A stretch of DNA of 32,969 bases. It comes from Puniceispirillum sp965657105 (GTDB lineage: Bacteria > Pseudomonadota > Alphaproteobacteria > Puniceispirillales > Puniceispirillaceae). A model generated the notes under the pieces. The model was not told the origin of the DNA, searched no databases, and saw nothing but the letters and a program-made list of their open reading frames with translations. Every line of letters starts with the position of its first letter. Within the stretch, counting starts at the first letter, position 1. Both the position numbers and the translations under genes were made by a program. The stretch spans positions 1 to 32,969 of the forward strand of contig NZ_CBFHNB010000018.1 in assembly GCF_965657105.1 (NCBI RefSeq), read 5' to 3'. Of the stretch, positions 15,289-22,117 are shown piece by piece.

Positions 15289-16395
15289 ATGACTGCTAAA
15301 CTATCAAGCCAACACCCCAGCCACGCCGGATCTGATATGACCCAGAATGATGACAAGATGAATGATGACACGATGAATGATGACACCATTATTGCAGCCA
15401 AAAAAACCGCGCATGGGCTTTTGCATAGTCTGGCGCAGGGTGCTGATATCAAAGATGCCTATCATGCTGATGCGCATTTATGGGCAAGTCACCCTTTTAA
15501 CAAACTTCAGGGGCATGATGCCATTAAAGATGTTTGGAGCCAGTTGCGCACTGCACTTCCCGATATGGAACGACGTGACAGCATTTTTACCGGCGGCTTT
15601 AGCAAGCCTGACGCGCGCATGGATGATGCCCTCACAGGGCGCGTGCTGATCGCGACGATGGGGCATTATCAAGGCACCTTTACGCATGATTTATGCGGCA
15701 TTCCAGCGACCAATGGCGTGGTGACGATCCGCAGTTGCGAGGTGCATCATATTGTTGATGACAAGATCGCCCATTCCTACATGATGATTGATCTGCTTGA
15801 TCTGATGCGCCAGGCGCATGTCTGGCCGATAGCGCCATCATTGGGTGCCGAAGGTGCATGGCAACCGCCCTTTGGCGGTGCTGGCATCCGCCTTGATCAA
15901 CAGGATTCCGCCGCTGGCGCGCGTGCCTTTAACACCGTCATAGAGATGCATAACGCTTTGCTCACATTTGACGGCAAGTCCCTCGACAGCATGCAGCATG
16001 GCGCTTATTGGGGCGAGGCATTCCTGTGGTATGGCCCGGCTGGCATTGGCACGACGCGCGGCATGGACGGTTTCCGCGCCCATCATCAGATACCCTTTCT
16101 GACAGGCTTTCCCGATCGCCGTGGCGCTGGACATTATATCCGTATCGGCGATGGTAATTTCGTCGTCACTGGCGGCTGGCCATCGGTAACGGGCACGCAT
16201 GTAGGCGAATGGCTGGGCTTGCCAGCAACTGGGACACATGTCGAAATGCGGGTGATGGATTTTTATCATCTTGTCGATGGCAAGATCATCGAAAACTGGG
16301 TGCCAATCGACATTCTATATATTCTCTATCAGATGGGCTTTGATGTATTTGCCCGGCTTCGACATCTGCGCGGCGACCCCAAACGCGACCTTTAG
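15289..16395 (+). CDS. Two-domain NTF2/SnoaL-like protein (paralogue 2)
   Basis: 368 residues if started at the ATG at 15289; the ATG at 15337 (352 residues) is equally possible. A TTG at 15241 is rejected because it would place the operator inside the gene. Domain 1 (about 45-190) has DAHLWASHPFNKLQGHDAI and LRTALPDMERRDSIF. Domain 2 (about 215-350) has FLWYGPAGIGTTRGMDGFRAHHQIPF and MDFYHLVDGKIIENWVPID. It parallels the divergent gene at 14091-15152 domain by domain, so the pair arose by duplication. The N-terminal tail carries a 15-bp tandem repeat encoding NDDxM units and is probably disordered. It converges on psuG. Function unknown; likely co-regulated with the transporter operon. Confidence 0.8.
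   Translation: MTAKLSSQHPSHAGSDMTQNDDKMNDDTMNDDTIIAAKKTAHGLLHSLAQGADIKDAYHADAHLWASHPFNKLQGHDAIKDVWSQLRTALPDMERRDSIFTGGFSKPDARMDDALTGRVLIATMGHYQGTFTHDLCGIPATNGVVTIRSCEVHHIVDDKIAHSYMMIDLLDLMRQAHVWPIAPSLGAEGAWQPPFGGAGIRLDQQDSAAGARAFNTVIEMHNALLTFDGKSLDSMQHGAYWGEAFLWYGPAGIGTTRGMDGFRAHHQIPFLTGFPDRRGAGHYIRIGDGNFVVTGGWPSVTGTHVGEWLGLPATGTHVEMRVMDFYHLVDGKIIENWVPIDILYILYQMGFDVFARLRHLRGDPKRDL
15346..15390 (+). repeat. Three in-frame 15-bp tandem repeats in an NTF2-like gene
   Basis: AATGATGACAAGATG, AATGATGACACGATG and AATGATGACACCATT follow each other directly, encoding NDDKM-NDDTM-NDDTI. They lie in the variable N-terminal tail before the first NTF2 domain, so copy-number change would not disturb the fold. 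Confidence 0.9.
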
Positions 16396-16415
16396 CGTTT
16401 ACGTCAGCACCTAGC

Positions 16416-16438
16416 AGGTCACCTTTATTCTTTGACCT
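16416..16438. terminator. Possible weak terminator between convergent genes
   Basis: AGGTCA (16416-16421) and TGACCT (16433-16438) form a 6-bp stem with an 11-nt loop followed by TTTCT on the plus strand, in the 65-bp gap between the convergent NTF2-like gene and psuG. The stem is short and AT-balanced, so the call is tentative. Confidence 0.3.
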
Positions 16439-16460
16439 TTCTATCGGCAATCAGGCTAGT

Positions 16461-17369
16461 TCAGGACGCCGAAGCCATCGCAACGGCAATATTGGCGGCC
16501 AGACGGGCATTGTGTAGCACCAGCGCGATATTCGTTTTCAATGAATCTCCCCCTGTCAAAGCGACCATATGCTGAAGCAGAAAGGGCGTTAAACCCTTGC
16601 CACTGATCGCCTGTTCATCGGCCGCGGCCAGCGCCGCCTCAATCGCGGCTTTGATATCGGCCTCGGCAATCGCATCCTCTTCTGGCACCGGATTCATAAT
16701 CACCGCGCCGCCAGCCAACCCGAATGACCATTTCGCTGTCAGGATGTCGGCAATCTCGGCAGGCGTTTCAGCCCGGCTGGTCAGCTTCAGCCCCGATGTG
16801 CGTGACCAGAAGGCGGGCAGTTCATCGGTCTGATAGCCAATCACCGGAACCCCTTGCGTTTCCAGATATTCCAGCGTTAGCGGCAGATCAAGGATCGCCT
16901 TTGGCCCCGCACAGATCACCGCAACATCGCTTTTGGCCAGTTCCTGCAAATCGGCCGAAATATCAAAATTCTGTTGAGCACCGCGGTGCACACCACCAAT
17001 ACCGCCGGTGGCAAACACCCTGATACCTGCTTTTTGCGCCAGAATCATCGTCGCAGCCACAGTCGTGGCACCATGTCCCTTTTGTGCCAGAATCTGCGGC
17101 AGATCACGACGGCTCAGCTTCCAGACATCACCATCGGGGGCGGCCAGCCGTTCCAGATCATCTGCATCCAGACCAATCTTGACACGCCCATCAAGCACAG
17201 CAATCGTTGCTGGCACCGCACCTGCCGCGCGCACCGCCGCTTCCAGCCGTTTGGCTGTGTCCAGATTTTCTGGCCAGGGTAATCCATGCGAAATGATGGT
17301 CGATTCCAGCGCGACAATGGCCTTGTTATCAGCCCGCGCATCGGCAACTTCGTCAGTATAGTCAATCAT
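16461..17369 (-). CDS. psuG: Pseudouridine-5'-phosphate glycosidase
   Basis: 302 residues, the normal length. Family motifs are present: VALESTIISHGLPWPENLDTA near the N-terminus (with the catalytic-site Glu), GHGATTVAATMILAQKAGI, FATGGIGGVHRGAQ (about 119-132), and GPKAILDLPLTLEYLETQGVPVIGY with the Lys expected to form the Schiff base with ribose. It reversibly cleaves the C-C bond of pseudouridine 5'-phosphate to uracil and ribose 5-phosphate. It follows psuK by 9 bp, so the two form a two-gene operon covering phosphorylation and cleavage of pseudouridine, probably salvaged from RNA turnover. Confidence 0.95.
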   Translation of the reverse strand: MIDYTDEVADARADNKAIVALESTIISHGLPWPENLDTAKRLEAAVRAAGAVPATIAVLDGRVKIGLDADDLERLAAPDGDVWKLSRRDLPQILAQKGHGATTVAATMILAQKAGIRVFATGGIGGVHRGAQQNFDISADLQELAKSDVAVICAGPKAILDLPLTLEYLETQGVPVIGYQTDELPAFWSRTSGLKLTSRAETPAEIADILTAKWSFGLAGGAVIMNPVPEEDAIAEADIKAAIEAALAAADEQAISGKGLTPFLLQHMVALTGGDSLKTNIALVLHNARLAANIAVAMASAS

Positions 17370-17378
17370 CTTCGGATC

Positions 17379-18332
17379 CTAAGAAACGGGCGCATAATGC
17401 GCATGAATATATGCCGCCGTTATATCAGCATGCACCGCATTACGGGATGATAAAGTGAATTGCGCCACACCATGGGCAAAATCCGCCCGCGCGTCCCATG
17501 CCATATCATGCGCCCAGCCATAGACAAATCCAGCCAGCAAGGCATCACCAGCCCCCGATACATTCACTGTCTCTGTCACATTGGGTATTCTGGCCACCTT
17601 ATCATGCTTTGTCACCGCGACAAAGCCATTGGCCCCATCCGACATGATAATCTGTCCAACACCGGTCGGGTGCAAACCATCCAACAGCGTATGTGTCTGC
17701 GCATCCTGTCCCAGACCCGTCAGCACCCGGGCTTCAGCCAAATTGGCTTTAAGACAGGTAATCTGACCCAAAAACGGAATCAGCTTATGCGCTTTTAGCG
17801 CCGATACACAATCGCAGAACACCGCCTTGCCATCAGCACGCGCGAAAATACGTGCCAGCGTCTCGGCTGGCAGATTGGCATCAAGCACCAGCGCATCAGC
17901 CGTCGCCAGCACCGGATCGATAGCCGCAATATAATCAGGCGTCAGACTGTCTATCAGCGCCATCTGGTGTAGCGCGACATACATTTCACCCTTGCCATCA
18001 TGGATACTGACATAACTATCGGTTTTTGCCCCGCCACGGATGATCGCATGATCCAGCCTCACCCCACCATCAATACAGCTTTGCTGCAGGCGTTGCCCTA
18101 GCATGTCATCGCCAAAAACGCTGACCAATTGGGGCGTCAGACCCAGACGCCCCAGATTTTCGGCCAGATTGCGCGCAACGCCGCCACAGCCAAAATTCAC
18201 ATCGCCCTTATTCGACTCCTCAAGCACCAGATCGCCATAGGATGACGTTGCCGTGATATCGATATTGGCACCGCCAATCACCAGGATCGATGGCAAAGAT
18301 ACGCTATGACTATCGGACACAGGGGGCATCAT
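17379..18332 (-). CDS. psuK: PfkB-family kinase, probably pseudouridine kinase
   Basis: 317 residues of the ribokinase/PfkB fold. ILVIGGANIDITATS opens the protein (about 15-29), NFGCGGVARNLAENLGRLG (about 46-64) is the substrate-lid glycine motif, and the C-terminal NVSGAGDALLAGFVYG holds the anion-hole GAGD with catalytic Asp. Adjacency to psuG makes pseudouridine kinase the natural assignment: ATP-dependent formation of pseudouridine 5'-phosphate. I see no clear ribosome-binding site before the ATG at 18332. The 26-bp tandem repeat starts two bases upstream of the start codon, so it occupies the 5' untranslated region. Confidence 0.9.
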   Translation of the reverse strand: MMPPVSDSHSVSLPSILVIGGANIDITATSSYGDLVLEESNKGDVNFGCGGVARNLAENLGRLGLTPQLVSVFGDDMLGQRLQQSCIDGGVRLDHAIIRGGAKTDSYVSIHDGKGEMYVALHQMALIDSLTPDYIAAIDPVLATADALVLDANLPAETLARIFARADGKAVFCDCVSALKAHKLIPFLGQITCLKANLAEARVLTGLGQDAQTHTLLDGLHPTGVGQIIMSDGANGFVAVTKHDKVARIPNVTETVNVSGAGDALLAGFVYGWAHDMAWDARADFAHGVAQFTLSSRNAVHADITAAYIHAHYAPVS

Positions 18333-18333
18333 T

Positions 18334-18413
18334 CACTATCAACATTGTTTACCATCATCCACTATCAACATTGTTTACTATCATCCATTGGCCATCATCC
18401 ATTGGTCATATGG
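18334..18413. repeat. 26-bp tandem duplication with a degenerate 14-bp pair, upstream of psuK
   Basis: Two 26-bp copies at 18334-18359 and 18360-18385 differ at one base (ACCATC versus ACTATC); each begins CACTATCAACATTG. A related pair CATTGGCCATCATC (18386-18399) and CATTGGTCATATGG (18400-18413) continues it imperfectly. The block abuts the psuK start, where the ribosome-binding site should be. It has only two copies and no spacers, so it is not a CRISPR. Confidence 0.9.
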
Positions 18414-18685
18414 GACAATCAAAAACAGCCCCTACTATGCCGCTTTGCTATGGCAAAGTCAGTATCTCTGAAACAGCTACCCCAAAATAACGATTACAAA
18501 CGGTAACCCAGATATATAAATGCTCAAAAATTGGGCTTCATCGCGCATGATTGCATCAATTTTCATCATTTTGGGCAATTTTGCCTATAATAAAAGCAAT
18601 CATCTTGCTATTTCACCGACGCCGACGACACTAGCCAAAAAGTAATGCGGGGGTGATAAATATCCCCAGTCAAACGGAGAATATA
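18414..18685 (+). promoter_or_regulatory. Non-coding region upstream of amt with a candidate promoter
   Basis: No gene is supported here. TATAAT at 18586-18591 is a perfect -10 match, but the -35 region is poor. Just upstream is the small palindrome GGCAATTTTGCC (18573-18584). CTTTGC-TATG-GCAAAG (around 18450-18466) is another short inverted repeat. I looked for a sigma-54 -24/-12 element, expected for nitrogen control, and found none with correct GG-N10-GC spacing. GGAG just before the amt ATG at 18686 is the ribosome-binding site. Confidence 0.4.
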
Positions 18686-19987
18686 ATGCGTAGTTTTGTT
18701 TCGATGGCCTCTGCTTTTATGGCACTATCCAGTTTTGGCATGGCGACAACGCCAGCCTTCGCGTCTGATGCGGTCAATAGTGGCGACACCGCGTGGATTT
18801 TGACCGCGACCGCCCTGGTCCTGTTTATGACCTTGCCTGGCTTGGCGCTTTTCTATGCTGGCCTTGTGCAATCAAAGAATATCGTTTCGGTGTTGATGCA
18901 TCATTTTGCTATCGCCTGTCTGATGTCGATCCTCTGGGTTATTGCGGGTTATTCGCTAGCCTTTAGTGGCGACGGCGCATGGTTTGGCAGCCTTGGCAAC
19001 ATGTTCATGGCAGAGATCGGGCTTGATAGCATGTCAGGCACGATTCCTGAATCTGTCTTTGCCGCTTTCCAGATGACCTTTGCCATCATCACCCCGGCCT
19101 TGGTGATTGGTGCTTATGTCGAACGCATGAAATTTTCGGCTGTTCTGCTGTTTTCGGCGATCTGGCTTCTGGTTGTTTATGCGCCTGTGACCCATTGGGT
19201 ATGGGGTGGCGGCATTATGGCCGCATGGGGCGTGATGGATTTTGCTGGCGGCATCGTTGTGCATGCTACCGCAGGCACCGCCGCATTGGTATGCGCCATC
19301 GTGCTTGGCCAACGCCGCAATTTTCCTGAATCCGTAACCCCGCCGCATAGTCCGGTATTGACCATGATCGGTGCCAGCATGCTGTGGATTGGCTGGTTTG
19401 GTTTTAATGGCGGTTCGGCATTGGGTGCTGGATCGGGTGCAGGCATGGCCTTGCTTGTCACGCATATCGCCGCCGCGACCGCGTCGCTAGTGTGGATGGT
19501 GATCGAATGGCTCCGCTTTGGCCGGCCATCGCTTGTCGGCATTGTGACCGGCATGGTGGCAGGCCTTGCCACAGTGACACCGGCCTCTGGCTTCATCGGC
19601 GTTCCAGGCGGTTTGATCCTTGGTCTTGTTGGCGGTGGCGCGTGCTATATGGCAGTTGACCTTATCCGCGTGAAGTTGAAAATCGATGACTCGCTTGATG
19701 TGTTTGCCGTGCATGGTGTGGGCGGCATTCTGGGCAGTCTGCTTGTTGCCTATCTAGCCTTGCCAGCCTTTGGCGGCCTTGGCCTTGCTGACGGCGTATC
19801 GGCCGCATCACAGCTATGGGTACAGTTCAGTTCGGTTATCATCACCGTGATCTGGACAGCGATAGCCAGCTTTGTGATCCTGAAAGTCATTAGCGCAACG
19901 ACAGGTGGTCTGCGCGTTGATACACAGGATGAAATCGAAGGCCTAGATATCACCCAGCATGGCGAATATGGCTATCACACGAAATAG
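18686..19987 (+). CDS. amt: Ammonium transporter (Amt/AmtB family)
   Basis: 433 residues from the ATG at 18686, preceded by cggagaatata; an in-frame GTG at 18653 is less likely. A signal peptide (about 1-26, ending PAFA) is followed by about 11 membrane helices. Hallmarks are LPGLALFYAGLVQSKNIVS in the first helix region, GGIVVHATAGTAALV with the first pore histidine, LWIGWFGFNGGSALGAG, and FAVHGVGGILGSLLVA with the second pore histidine. It conducts ammonium across the inner membrane. The usual partner glnK is not adjacent, so P-II control, if any, comes from elsewhere in the genome. A strong terminator follows 72 bp after the stop. Confidence 0.96.
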   Translation: MRSFVSMASAFMALSSFGMATTPAFASDAVNSGDTAWILTATALVLFMTLPGLALFYAGLVQSKNIVSVLMHHFAIACLMSILWVIAGYSLAFSGDGAWFGSLGNMFMAEIGLDSMSGTIPESVFAAFQMTFAIITPALVIGAYVERMKFSAVLLFSAIWLLVVYAPVTHWVWGGGIMAAWGVMDFAGGIVVHATAGTAALVCAIVLGQRRNFPESVTPPHSPVLTMIGASMLWIGWFGFNGGSALGAGSGAGMALLVTHIAAATASLVWMVIEWLRFGRPSLVGIVTGMVAGLATVTPASGFIGVPGGLILGLVGGGACYMAVDLIRVKLKIDDSLDVFAVHGVGGILGSLLVAYLALPAFGGLGLADGVSAASQLWVQFSSVIITVIWTAIASFVILKVISATTGGLRVDTQDEIEGLDITQHGEYGYHTK

Positions 19988-20058
19988 GCATTTGCCCTGA
20001 CCATATTGATCTTAGTCAAAGTGGCGATAATCACATTGGCCATTCATCACAGAATAAC

Positions 20059-20087
20059 AAAGGCGGGGCCCAATCCCCCGCCTTTTT
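20059..20087 (+). terminator. Rho-independent terminator of amt
   Basis: AGGCGGGG (20061-20068) and CCCCGCCT (20076-20083) form a perfect 8-bp GC-rich stem, extendable by two A-T pairs, with a 7-nt loop, followed by TTTTT. Orientation and position fit the end of the amt transcript. Confidence 0.9.
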
Positions 20088-20101
20088 GTGTTTGCTGTTA
20101 A

Positions 20102-20269
20102 AAGAACATTATCAAAGTCACCACATTTCTGACTGATCCAAAATTTGCCGATGCAAATGCAAAATGGCGCATGAAAGCCATGGGTAATCAACCGGTGGCG
20201 ACAAAATTGGTTGTGCAAACGCTTGACCCAACATGGCTTATTTAAATAGACGCGTTTGCCGCCACATAG
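20102..20269 (+). pseudogene. C-terminal remnant of a RidA/YjgF-family gene
   Basis: The plus-strand frame reads KNIIKVTTFLTDPKFADAN, then AKWRMKAMGNQPVATKLVV, then QTLDPTWLI, a TAA stop (20243-20245), and then IDAFAAT and a TAG. RidA proteins typically have xVKVTTFLTD in the middle and end DPxWLIEIxAxA. The TAA replaces the expected GAA or GAG Glu codon, so a nonsense change interrupts the motif. The N-terminal half is missing: a TAA at 20099-20101 and the amt terminator lie directly upstream. RidA enzymes deaminate reactive enamine/imine intermediates. The similarity is by eye but strong across the boundary of the stop. Confidence 0.6.
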
Positions 20270-20306
20270 ATTACTAGCTATCATTTAGCCTTATCGGCAC
20301 CCGCCC

Positions 20307-20966
20307 CTATACCTCATTGACGGAGACAATCGCCGTTTCTGCCAATGCTGCCTCATGCCATTCTTGCCAGGCGGGCATCGATTCCAGTGCTTGTCCATAG
20401 CGCGCTATCATCGCCTTTTGCGTCGCACCACCCGCCAGACCATAGGTTTTGATCCGACTATAAACTGGCGCATACATGGCATCGGCAATGGTGAAATGGC
20501 CAAACAGAAACGGCCCCTCATAGCGCGCCATACAATCGTGCCAGATATCAATGATCCGCGCTATATCGGCCTTAACATCATCTGCCACTGTCAACACCGA
20601 TAGTGGACGCCGCATATTCATCGGACATGCCGTGCGCAAGGCGCTAAAACCAGCATGCATTTCGGCACTGATGGCGCGAGCATGGCTGCGCATAGATTCT
20701 GATAAAGGCCACAGCATTTTGGTCGGGTGCTTTTCGGCAAGATATTCGGTAATCGCCAGACTTTCCCAGACGGTCACATCGCCATCAACCAAACATGGCA
20801 CCTTGCCTGTTGGCGAGATACCGTCCAAGGTCGGAATTTTCACATCGTGATCAAGGGGCACCATTTTTTCGGTGAAGGGAATATCAAACGCCCGCATCAA
20901 CAGCCATAACCGCAATGACCATGATGAATAGTTTTTATTAGTTATGTAGAGTTTGTAAGATGACAT
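20307..20966 (-). CDS. Glutathione S-transferase family protein
   Basis: 219 residues. The thioredoxin-like N-terminal domain starts KLYITNKNYSSWSLRLWLLM, with the Ser-rich active-site helix start. GKVPCLVDGDVTVWESLAITEYLAEKHP (about 53-80) holds the cis-Pro and the glutathione gamma-glutamyl-binding Glu-Ser. The all-helical C-terminal domain includes GPFLFGHFTIADAMYAPV, the N-capping-box region. It is a cytosolic GSH-dependent enzyme of the YfcF/zeta-like group. It follows the metallo-beta-lactamase-fold gene by 9 bp, so the two are probably co-transcribed. Substrate unknown. Confidence 0.93.
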   Translation of the reverse strand: MSSYKLYITNKNYSSWSLRLWLLMRAFDIPFTEKMVPLDHDVKIPTLDGISPTGKVPCLVDGDVTVWESLAITEYLAEKHPTKMLWPLSESMRSHARAISAEMHAGFSALRTACPMNMRRPLSVLTVADDVKADIARIIDIWHDCMARYEGPFLFGHFTIADAMYAPVYSRIKTYGLAGGATQKAMIARYGQALESMPAWQEWHEAALAETAIVSVNEV

Positions 20967-20975
20967 CTATGACTC

Positions 20976-21872
20976 CTATCCACCATGAATGATCGACAAG
21001 GCCATCCGCCTTACATGCCCGAATAAATGTTCATAGCCATCCCAGTCAGAATATTCGTCAAGCGTCACTGTACCAGGTAAACTGTCGAGCAATCCAAACA
21101 TGGCAAACGGATTATCCGATGCCGCGGCCTTTGCAATAGGCGGATAAACCGCATCATACAGATCATTGAAATAACGGATATTATCCCGCAAAATCTGTGG
21201 GCTGGTGGATTTGGAATGAGCGGTAACAGCATGTTTTAACGGCCATTGCCCTATCCGGTTCAAAATGCGTCGCACGCCCAGCATATTGGTGTCATCCAGA
21301 AACGAAGCTGGTGTCAGCCGTTTGTCTTCATAAAGATCGGCGGTAAAGATAACACCTTCCCAGGGCAGATAGACAACCGTGGTGGCCACGCCATCACCAG
21401 CGCCCATGAAATGCATCTCGACATCGGTTGTGCCCATATTGATGGTATATTTATTCTCGAAGGTGATATCGATATCGTCAGGCGCCAGATCAAGCGGATC
21501 AAGCGGCAATACCGCATGGATATTTTTCTGGGCAACTAATTTTGCCTGCGGAAAGGCACTGACACCGCCGACATGGTCAAAATGTTCATGCGATAACACG
21601 ATATAGGTGACAGGCAAATCGGTCAGCTTGGCAATTTCAGCCTTTAAAACCGCCGCACGGTTATTATTGGCCGGGTCAGTAATCAATACACCTTTCTTGC
21701 CAATAACCACCAAACTGTTAAAGAATCCCCAATAGATCGAATAGATATTTTTGGATAATTTTGAAACGATTGGCGCGTCCTGCGCCCACGCAGCAGAATG
21801 TGGCACCATAGACGCGCACAGCATAAAGCTGACCATGACAGCCCGCTTTAGCCAAAGTCTTACCGATATCAT
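20976..21872 (-). CDS. Exported metallo-beta-lactamase-fold hydrolase with atypical metal site
   Basis: 298 residues. A signal peptide (about 1-30, ending SAAWA) predicts periplasmic location. The Zn motif SHEHFDHVGG gives His95, His97, Asp99 and His100. The region where most relatives have a GPGHTxGD-type third-His motif reads MGAGDGVATTVVYLP, so Asp160 stands where the His is usual. The bridging Asp is in FTADL (179), and the final His may be the one in VTAHSKS. The overall architecture recalls SoxH/quinoprotein-relay and glyoxalase-II-like proteins. Possible roles are thioester or lactone hydrolysis; the substitution may change or abolish binding at one Zn site. Forms a two-gene unit with the GST. 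Confidence 0.85.
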   Translation of the reverse strand: MISVRLWLKRAVMVSFMLCASMVPHSAAWAQDAPIVSKLSKNIYSIYWGFFNSLVVIGKKGVLITDPANNNRAAVLKAEIAKLTDLPVTYIVLSHEHFDHVGGVSAFPQAKLVAQKNIHAVLPLDPLDLAPDDIDITFENKYTINMGTTDVEMHFMGAGDGVATTVVYLPWEGVIFTADLYEDKRLTPASFLDDTNMLGVRRILNRIGQWPLKHAVTAHSKSTSPQILRDNIRYFNDLYDAVYPPIAKAAASDNPFAMFGLLDSLPGTVTLDEYSDWDGYEHLFGHVRRMALSIIHGG

Positions 21873-21970
21873 GATATGCTCCCCCTAATTGAATAGCGAT
21901 AGTCAGTCTGGTTACATGTGCCGGACACTATTCAAAAAGAGATCACGTTACCCTGTTCCGGGATAAAATC

Positions 21971-21995
21971 TGGCCGCCATCAAACCGGGCGGTCA
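21971..21995 (-). terminator. Possible terminator downstream of queG
   Basis: TGGCCGCC (21971-21978) pairs with GGCGGTCA (21988-21995) as an 8-bp stem with one G-U pair and a 9-nt loop. On the minus strand it is followed by GATTTTATCC. It lies about 120 bp past the queG stop and about 100 bp before the next minus-strand gene, the right place to end the kdsD-queA-tgt-queG transcript. Confidence 0.4.
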
Positions 21996-22051
21996 GACAT
22001 AACATCGAAATATTCTATAAATGATAACAGAAAATCAGACGATATTCAAAA

Positions 22052-22110
22052 ACATCTGATCACACATCTAGCCATGAAGCTGGCCATGAAGTTGGCTAGG
22101 CGTCTGATCA
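22052..22110. repeat. Small repeat cluster just past queG
   Basis: Two adjacent 12-bp copies (GCCATGAAGCTG at 22071-22082, GCCATGAAGTTG at 22083-22094) are flanked by two copies of TCTGATCA (22055-22062, 22103-22110). They also sit within the 7-bp inverted repeat CTAGCCA/TGGCTAG (22068-22074, 22093-22099). No U-run follows, so a terminator role is unlikely. The rest of the 21873-22117 gap holds no gene I can support. Confidence 0.7.
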
Positions 22111-22117
22111 TGAACAG

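Noticed and set aside
18334..18413. Short repeats resembling the start of a CRISPR array
   Set aside because: The copies are directly adjacent with no spacers, only two are near-identical, and no cas genes are present.
18541..18600. Sigma-54 promoter upstream of amt
   Set aside because: GGGCAATTTTGC resembles a -24/-12 element, but the GG to GC gap is 8 instead of 10 bases; a TATAAT box follows instead.
20012..20284. 90-codon minus-strand ORF
   Set aside because: It runs across the amt terminator and opposite the RidA remnant, has low-complexity translation and no ribosome-binding site.
22068..22099. Hairpin CTAGCCA/TGGCTAG as the queG terminator
   Set aside because: Stem of only 7 bp, 18-nt loop and no U-run; the hairpin at 21971-21995 is a better candidate.
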